DNA from: Sporisorium sorghi
Taxonomy: Eukaryota; Basidiomycota; Ustilaginomycetes; Ustilaginales; Ustilaginaceae
Assembly: GCA_023212695.1 (NCBI GenBank)
Contig: JALCCG010000445.1
Location: 1 to 11,749, forward strand
Length of the DNA: 11,749 nucleotides
Reading direction: 5' to 3'
Position numbers and translations under genes: made by a program. This document shows positions 7,958-11,749 of the stretch, in pieces; the stretch's first letter is position 1, and every line of letters begins with the position of its first letter. The notes under the pieces are model-generated. The model saw nothing but the letters and a program-made list of their open reading frames with translations, was not told the DNA's origin and ran no database searches.

Positions 7958-8644
7958 CTACATCGGCTCCTCGTTCTTGTAGCCACCGCTAGGCTTGACG
8001 TCGTCGTACTCCGGATCGTTCTTCATGCTGAACTGTTGCACACCTGCTTCCATCCCGCCAATACGCAGGGGCGGTGCGGTCTGCTGGCGCTGCTGACGCG
8101 GGCGTCGCTGCGGGGCGCGCTGCGTCGATCCAGGGAGCGTCGACACAAACGCATTCAGACGCAGACGGCGGCGGCGGAGGAAGCTCTGGATCGTCCGAGC
8201 AGGGCGGCCCAGTCGTTCAGCGATACGCTGCTGGCTCCAGCCCGCGTCGTGGAGCGCGACGATCTCGGTCTCCTGCGCCTGCGTCATGCGCACGCGCGTG
8301 GTCGGAGGGGGAGGGGAGACGTTGATGTTCGGCTTCGGCTTCTCGTCGTACTGCTCAGCGAGGGGGTCGGGCTTGATGTCCATGGGGCCAAAGGGCTGGG
8401 CCGAGGTCGAGGGCAGCAGGCCAGGCTTGACGTCCGTGATGGTGAAATCGTCATCGTCGAACGAGGACTCGGTGTCGGAGAAAAGCTCAATCACCTCCGG
8501 GCTCGAGCCGTCGTCAGCGGAAACGTACGCATCGTCCGCCTCGATGGTTCCCTCGCGGTCGTCGAAGTGAGCCTCGGTAGCGTCGACGGGCACATCGTCG
8601 ACAGTGGACTCGACGGGGACGGTTGCGGGTGGCACAGACGACAT
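7958..8644 (-). CDS. Small helix-turn-helix protein A, acidic N-terminus with SUMO-interaction-like motif
   Basis: The 228-aa protein starts at the ATG at 8644 (context GACACAATG); the frame stays open upstream but has no ATG there. Residues 1-75 are acidic. SPEVIELFSDTES (48-60), followed by DDDD, matches a SUMO-interaction motif (VIEL plus acidic/Ser flank). IKPD (90-93) and MKND (207-210) fit weak SUMO-acceptor sites. The only domain is an HTH at about 119-162: MTQAQETEIVALHDAGWSQQ, then RIAERLGRPARTIQSFLRRR, a Hin/Tc1-transposase-like or HTH_38-like fold with a basic end. The tail (170-228) is Arg/Gln-rich. There is no transposase catalytic domain. The HTH resembles those of its two neighbours, so a sequence-specific DNA-binding regulator or a domesticated transposon-derived protein is the likeliest reading. 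Targets are unknown. Confidence 0.72.
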   Translation of the reverse strand: MSSVPPATVPVESTVDDVPVDATEAHFDDREGTIEADDAYVSADDGSSPEVIELFSDTESSFDDDDFTITDVKPGLLPSTSAQPFGPMDIKPDPLAEQYDEKPKPNINVSPPPPTTRVRMTQAQETEIVALHDAGWSQQRIAERLGRPARTIQSFLRRRRLRLNAFVSTLPGSTQRAPQRRPRQQRQQTAPPLRIGGMEAGVQQFSMKNDPEYDDVKPSGGYKNEEPM

Positions 8645-8893
8645 TGTGTCGACGTGAGAGGGAAGGTTGGAGGAAGAGGTTGCGTGCGTGCTGTGAGGGC
8701 TGACGATGAGCAAGAAGGTTGACGGAGCGAGGCGAGCGTCGGTAGAGTAGAGTGAAGTATGATGTATGCAGAACAAGGTGGAAGGCGGACGAGAGTGGAG
8801 TCGAAGGTCGATGTCGAAAAAGGGTCGAGTGATGAGGGAGACGAAGGAAAGGGGGGGAACACGAAAGTCGAGAGTTTAAGTAGCTTCACAACG

Positions 8894-8926
8894 CTTTGCG
8901 CACTTCGCTGTAAGGGCTGCGCAAAG
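8894..8926. repeat. Inverted repeat CTTTGCGCA / TGCGCAAAG
   Basis: Nine-base arms at 8894-8902 and 8918-8926 are perfect reverse complements with a 15-base spacer. The right arm overlaps the start of the direct repeat that follows. It lies about 250-280 bases upstream of the gene A ATG and would suit binding of a dimeric HTH protein. Confidence 0.6.
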
Positions 8927-8954
8927 TGCGGGACAAGGCACACAAAGTGCGGGA
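8922..8954. repeat. 12-base direct repeat CAAAGTGCGGGA, two copies
   Basis: Exact copies lie at 8922-8933 and 8943-8954. Their start-to-start distance is 21 bases, two turns of B-DNA, so two proteins bound there would lie on the same face. A shorter relative, CACAAAGTGC (8941-8950), recurs at 10320-10329 upstream of gene B. Confidence 0.65.
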
Positions 8955-8974
8955 AAGCAAATCTAAGCTTCTTC

Positions 8975-8991
8975 TCCCGCTTCCGCACTCG
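8975..8991. promoter_or_regulatory. TCCCGCTTCCGCACTCG element upstream of gene A
   Basis: The 12-mer TCCCGCTTCCGC (8975-8986) recurs exactly at 10332-10343. The 11-mer TTCCGCACTCG (8981-8991) recurs exactly at 10298-10308, upstream of gene B. It lies about 335 bases upstream of the gene A ATG. Use as an operator is inference from recurrence. Confidence 0.55.
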
Positions 8992-9259
8992 ACTTGACTG
9001 CGGCTCCCGCCGGAGAGCGGAACCTTGCTCTCAGTTTTTCACGGATCACACGTTTCCTTCTTCGTAGCGTCAAACGATCATCTCAGGAGCTCAGAATTTT
9101 CATGCAAAGCGACTTCACAGCACCTTGCATTTCGGTGTGTGATCATGAGAGCGGAAACTTGTGTTACTACATGTGCGGAAAGGGGGGAAGGGGAGAACTA
9201 TGACAATGACCATGCGGGAAGATTGCGGAACACATCTTTCGAGAAAGCGGAGAGAACGG

Positions 9260-9799
9260 CTACTTGCGCTTGGTAGCGTTGGAGCGCTTCTTGGGAGAAG
9301 GCGAGTGGGCGAGAAGGTGAGCCACGTCGGGACCCATCGAGTTCATGGCCTTGAGCTTCCTGCGGTGCAGAAACATGTACACGGCGCCGACGGTGAGGCC
9401 GAGGAAGTCAGCAATCTCCCTGGACGTCTTGCCGCTGAGCGTCATGTTGAGAATGATCTCGCGGTCGCGATCGCTGATTTTGCAGGCAGGCTTCTTGGGG
9501 CTGGTTTTGGGAGTAGAACCACTGGGGCTGGCGGGGGGAGTGAAGGACTCTGCCTTTTCGTCCCTGGCCTCGGACTTGGCCTCGAGCTTGGGTTCGGGCT
9601 TGACCTCGTTCTTGATCTCGCGCTTGACGGGAGCCATGTTGTCGAGCGAGCTGATGGGTTTGGTAACGTTCGAAGTGGCGGGCGTGGTAGCCGAAGTAGC
9701 GGAAGGAGACTCGACGAGAGAGTTGGGGATGGAAGCGGGCTTAGCGGAAGCGGTGCGCTTGTCGGTGTGGAAGAGGGAGCCACGGGTGAAGAAGGCCAT
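9260..9799 (-). CDS. Small helix-turn-helix protein B with tandem SUMO-acceptor-like sites
   Basis: The frame gives 179 aa from the ATG at 9799, or 125 aa from a strong internal ATG at 9637 (MAPVKRE, context ACAACATGG). A run of overlapping PsiKxE sites, VKREIKNEVKPE (58-69), matches SUMO-acceptor consensus three times. SPKK-type basic motifs follow. The HTH lies at about 108-150: ISDRDREIILNMTLSGKTSR, then EIADFLGLTVGAVYMFLHRR. The C-terminus KKRSNATKRK is a likely nuclear localisation signal. No enzymatic domain is present. The HTH is of the same type as in its neighbours. The start is uncertain: the frame upstream of 9799 stays open and strongly hydrophobic back to a TGA near 9890, and an intron with GTAAGT lies just upstream. 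A DNA-binding regulator is the best guess. Confidence 0.68.
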   Translation of the reverse strand: MAFFTRGSLFHTDKRTASAKPASIPNSLVESPSATSATTPATSNVTKPISSLDNMAPVKREIKNEVKPEPKLEAKSEARDEKAESFTPPASPSGSTPKTSPKKPACKISDRDREIILNMTLSGKTSREIADFLGLTVGAVYMFLHRRKLKAMNSMGPDVAHLLAHSPSPKKRSNATKRK

Positions 9800-9837
9800 C
9801 ACCAGGATGGCTGAGACAACGACGAGATACGCGAGGC

Positions 9838-9962
9838 CTGCGATGGTGCCGAACGTGAGCGGGAAGGTGATGATGAGTGATCAAGAGTCAAGAGCGGAGG
9901 TTGAGGAGGGTCAGACTGTGTCCAAAGGGATGAAGGTGCGGCAAAGAGTGTCGACGACTTAC
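9838..9962 (-). other. Probable intron in the 5' leader of HTH gene B
   Basis: On the minus strand AAG|GTAAGT (donor at 9962) fits the fungal consensus, and CATCGCAG ends at 9838, giving a 125-base intron. An alternative acceptor is CTCAG at 9811. The upstream exon has no ATG, so it would be untranslated. A branch-like CTGAC lies inside. Splicing must be confirmed by RNA. Confidence 0.5.
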
Positions 9963-10216
9963 CTTGTTGATGTGCAACAGTACAAGCGGATGTCAGAGGT
10001 TATGCTCGATGATGGTGAGCGAAGTATGGATGATGGATGTCCGACGACGATGAGGAGGTAGTGGGAGGGCAGGTGTAAGAGGTACGAGTGCGTGTTGAGT
10101 GTGGACCAAGAGGCGTTCGAAGGTGTTAGCTTGCGTGGGAGGAAGAAGGGTCTGACGAACAGATGGAGGGAGGAAGGAGAAAGGGGGGCAGCGCAAAGGT
10201 CTAAGCGTTATACCCT

Positions 10217-10345
10217 ACGCTTTGTCACTTTTCTCGCCAATGCGTACAGAGAAAGTGCATTCAAGCGACGTTTGGCGACTGATCCGCATCCGCACGTTTC
10301 CGCACTCGCCGCACTTCCGCACAAAGTGCAATCCCGCTTCCGCCT
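10217..10345. promoter_or_regulatory. Composite module shared with the gene A upstream region
   Basis: In order, this stretch contains ACGCTTTGtCACTT (10217-10230), TTCCGCACTCG (10298-10308), GCACTT...AAGTGC arms (10311-10316 and 10324-10329), CACAAAGTGC (10320-10329) and TCCCGCTTCCGC (10332-10343). ACGCTTTG-CACTT, CACAAAGTGC and TCCCGCTTCCGC recur in the same order at 8891-8986 with different spacing. It lies about 420-580 bases upstream of the gene B ATG at 9799, suggesting a duplicated promoter module. Confidence 0.55.
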
Positions 10346-10509
10346 CCACTTTCCGAGTGCGGGTCGACCTCGCCCGTCGTATGAGTGACGGAGAAGACTG
10401 CTGCGCACGATGCTGGATGGATCGACGGAATGGTGCATCAAATGACTGGGGAGCCGGGTGCGGAAGCCGCCATGATGGTATCGTTATGGTTGTGAGTGTA
10501 AAAGATGAT

Positions 10510-10510
<1 letters not shown>

Positions 10511-10541
<31 letters not shown>
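10511..10541. repeat. T31 homopolymer
   Basis: An uninterrupted run of 31 T lies between HTH genes B and C. It may act as a nucleosome-free spacer or mark a 3' end. Its length may be imprecise. Confidence 0.85.
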
Positions 10542-10543
<2 letters not shown>

Positions 10544-10684
10544 GACGCTGACTGTTGTGTTCGCTCGTTGCGGCCATTGTCAAGATCTTACGAGTCGTGC
10601 GGAACCTATCATCGGGTACTAGATGGAATGGCGCCTATGCGGAAACACCCGCAGCGCAATGATATGCGTCGCTGAGCTTGACGC

Positions 10685-11275
10685 TTACACGTCGGGATCG
10701 TGAATGACGGGCGGCAGATCGGCCTTCTTCTGCTGCTTGTCCAGGAAGTTCCAGCAAGTCTTGTAGTTCATGTCGAGCGCCTCGGAGATGTCCTTGACCG
10801 ACCATCCAATAAGCTTGAGCGAGAGAGCAGCGTTCCTCTTATCCTCGTCCGTCAAATCGTCGGGTGCGGGACCGTCAGCAGTGCCGATGCCGGCCAAGGC
10901 GGTTTTCTTGGACGTCTTGTCGAGGTAGTTCCACATGGTCTTGTAGTTGACGCCGAGCGAGTCGGCGATCTTCTTGACACCCATGCCACGGAGCTTGAGC
11001 GCGATGGCGGTGCGCTTGAGAGCAGGGGTGAACTTGTTGGCAGCAGCTGCTTTGCTGGGCGAGCTGGGAGATGCCGGGCTGGTGGGACTCGTGATGGTGT
11101 CGGAAGAGCCACCGTCGCTAGGGGTGGTGGGAGTGGCGGGTGCCTTCTTGCGCTTGGTAGGAGTGGCATTCTTGGGGCTGCGTTTCTTGGGAGTCGTAGG
11201 AGCGGTGGCCGAGGAAGTCTCGGCCGTGGGAGTCGTAGCCGCAGGAGCAGCAGTGGGAGGAGGTGTGGCGGTCAT
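10685..11275 (-). CDS. Small protein C with two tandem helix-turn-helix repeats
   Basis: The 196-aa protein starts at the ATG at 11275. Residues 1-80 are Thr/Pro/Ala/Ser-rich with basic SPKK-like motifs (TPKKRSPKNATPTKRKK, 28-44), a likely nuclear signal and DNA contact region. Two HTH units follow: FTPALKRTAIALKLRGMGVK onward (82-121) and LTDEDKRNAALSLKLIGWSV onward (141-181), each closing with NYKTxWNxLDK. They are 19/34 identical over the aligned core and offset by 60 residues, a clear internal duplication. Both resemble the single HTH of genes A and B. There is no catalytic domain. Two linked HTH units could read a longer or bipartite DNA site, as in paired-type DNA-binding domains. The upstream leader is CA/CT-rich, typical of an expressed gene. 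Biological role is unknown. Confidence 0.78.
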   Translation of the reverse strand: MTATPPPTAAPAATTPTAETSSATAPTTPKKRSPKNATPTKRKKAPATPTTPSDGGSSDTITSPTSPASPSSPSKAAAANKFTPALKRTAIALKLRGMGVKKIADSLGVNYKTMWNYLDKTSKKTALAGIGTADGPAPDDLTDEDKRNAALSLKLIGWSVKDISEALDMNYKTCWNFLDKQQKKADLPPVIHDPDV

Positions 11276-11692
11276 GATGTTGTTGGTTTCGTTGTTGTCC
11301 GTGCTGAGATCGGGTGCTGTGTTCTGTTCGTCGTATGATGGTGGTGGTGGTACAACGAGAAGAGCGGATGATGGTGTTGAAGCAAGAGAAGGTGCGATTC
11401 AAGCTCACAGCAAGCGCCAACGTTGAGCAGGTGTCAAAGCTTTGTTGTGATCAACAATCGCAAATAAGGTTCGCCACACGTCGCCCAAAACTCAATTTCG
11501 CTACAATCACACTTTTCTCAATGTCACACTCTTGGTTCCGATCACCTTCGGGAACATACAATCCAAACAGTGGCAATAATGATGAAACGAGAAGGACGAG
11601 GCATAAGCGTTTGCTCTATGTACTTTTTGGGGGAGATGAAAACGACAAGGTGACGTCCAGGGACCATGTTCTACAGAGGTGAATGAAAGAGG
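11276..11692. promoter_or_regulatory. Upstream region of HTH gene C to the contig end
   Basis: About 417 bases hold the leader and promoter of gene C. The leader (minus strand, 11276-11400) is rich in CA and CT. I found none of the GTGCGGAA elements here, unlike upstream of genes A and B. No coding region is supported, and the promoter may be cut by the contig end. Confidence 0.5.
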
Positions 11693-11706
11693 AAAAAAAA
11701 AAAAAG

Positions 11707-11749
<43 letters not shown>
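11693..11749. repeat. Poly-A contig end
   Basis: The last 57 bases are all A except a G at 11706. Together with the T36 run at the left, this shows the sequence ends where a long homopolymer stopped assembly. Confidence 0.85.

Larger units (their letters stand above)
8645..9259. promoter_or_regulatory. Intergenic region between HTH genes A and B: promoter of A with repeated GCGGAA-type elements
   Basis: No gene is seen in these 615 bases. It must carry the promoter of gene A and the 3' flank of gene B. It contains two exact GTGCGGAA/TTCCGCAC octamers (8981-8988 and 9173-9180), further GCGGAA or GCGGGAA variants (9017-9022, 9151-9157, 9212-9220, 9224-9230), a 12-base direct repeat 21 bases apart and a 9-base inverted repeat, all listed separately. 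The density of one motif family is far above chance. Confidence 0.65.
9800..10684. promoter_or_regulatory. Intergenic region between HTH genes B and C: leader and promoter of B
   Basis: This region of 885 bases has no supported gene. On the minus strand it has a CT-rich leader (about 9963-10200) with no ATG, a probable leader intron, four exact GTGCGGAA/TTCCGCAC octamers (10298-10305, 10315-10322, 10458-10465, 10597-10604), a near copy (10638-10644), the module shared with the gene A upstream region, and a T31 run. The right end is the 3' flank of gene C. Confidence 0.6.

Noticed and set aside
9161..9814. Plus-strand Gly/Leu-rich open frame of 217 codons
   Set aside because: It is antisense to HTH gene B, whose frame encodes a coherent HTH and basic tail.
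8891..10645. CRISPR-like or mobile-element array
   Set aside because: The repeats are 8-12 bases with irregular spacing and both orientations. There is no spacer regularity, no terminal inverted repeats and no target-site duplication, so operator-like elements fit better.
7958..11275. Active DNA transposon with transposase
   Set aside because: The HTH resembles those of transposases, but none of the three proteins has a DDE catalytic core or is long enough. I saw no flanking inverted repeats, so only a domesticated or independent origin can be considered.
11532..11552. Short palindrome GTTCC...GGAAC upstream of gene C
   Set aside because: Arms of five bases with an imperfect centre are expected by chance at this length, and the element does not recur.
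1..11749. tRNA or rRNA genes
   Set aside because: I looked for obvious rRNA-like blocks and tRNA arm motifs in the gaps and saw none by eye. A covariance-model scan would be decisive.

Overview
The window looks like a contig from a basidiomycete fungus, most probably a smut or smut-like yeast (Ustilaginomycotina). This is inferred from long intron-free GC-rich coding regions, Ser/Ala/Gln/His-rich low-complexity protein tails, CT-rich leaders, CCAAT boxes and long poly(dA:dT) tracts. No gene settles the species. Both ends run into homopolymers (G runs and T36 at the left, about 56 A at the right), so the window is probably a whole short contig bounded by unresolvable sequence.

Left half: a CTP:phosphocholine cytidylyltransferase (314-2470, minus) and a Ytp1/DUF2427 multi-membrane-span protein (3215-4783, minus). 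A 0.74 kb spacer with a T26...A27 arrangement separates them. A divergent promoter of about 1 kb (4784-5774), rich in CCAAT palindromes, separates Ytp1 from a plus-strand F-box-like protein with an unexpected membrane-type N-terminal region (5775-7691).

Right half: three small genes, all on the minus strand (7958-8644, 9260-9799 and 10685-11275). Each encodes a short protein whose only recognisable domain is a helix-turn-helix (HTH) of one common type. The rightmost protein carries two copies, giving four related HTH units in 3.3 kb. None has a catalytic or other known effector domain. The intergenic stretches hold six exact copies of an octamer (GTGCGGAA / TTCCGCAC) and a larger module that occurs upstream of two of the genes with its parts in the same order. 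The leftmost protein has a SUMO-interaction-like motif, and the middle one has tandem SUMO-acceptor consensus sites.

This co-oriented HTH cluster with shared upstream elements is the best candidate for an undescribed system. A locally duplicated set of small DNA-binding regulators that share, or act on, one another's promoters would fit, but that is inference. The left-hand genes are housekeeping or general membrane genes with some unusual details: an HxAH instead of HxGH active-site motif, a missing lipid-binding tail, and a possible fusion.
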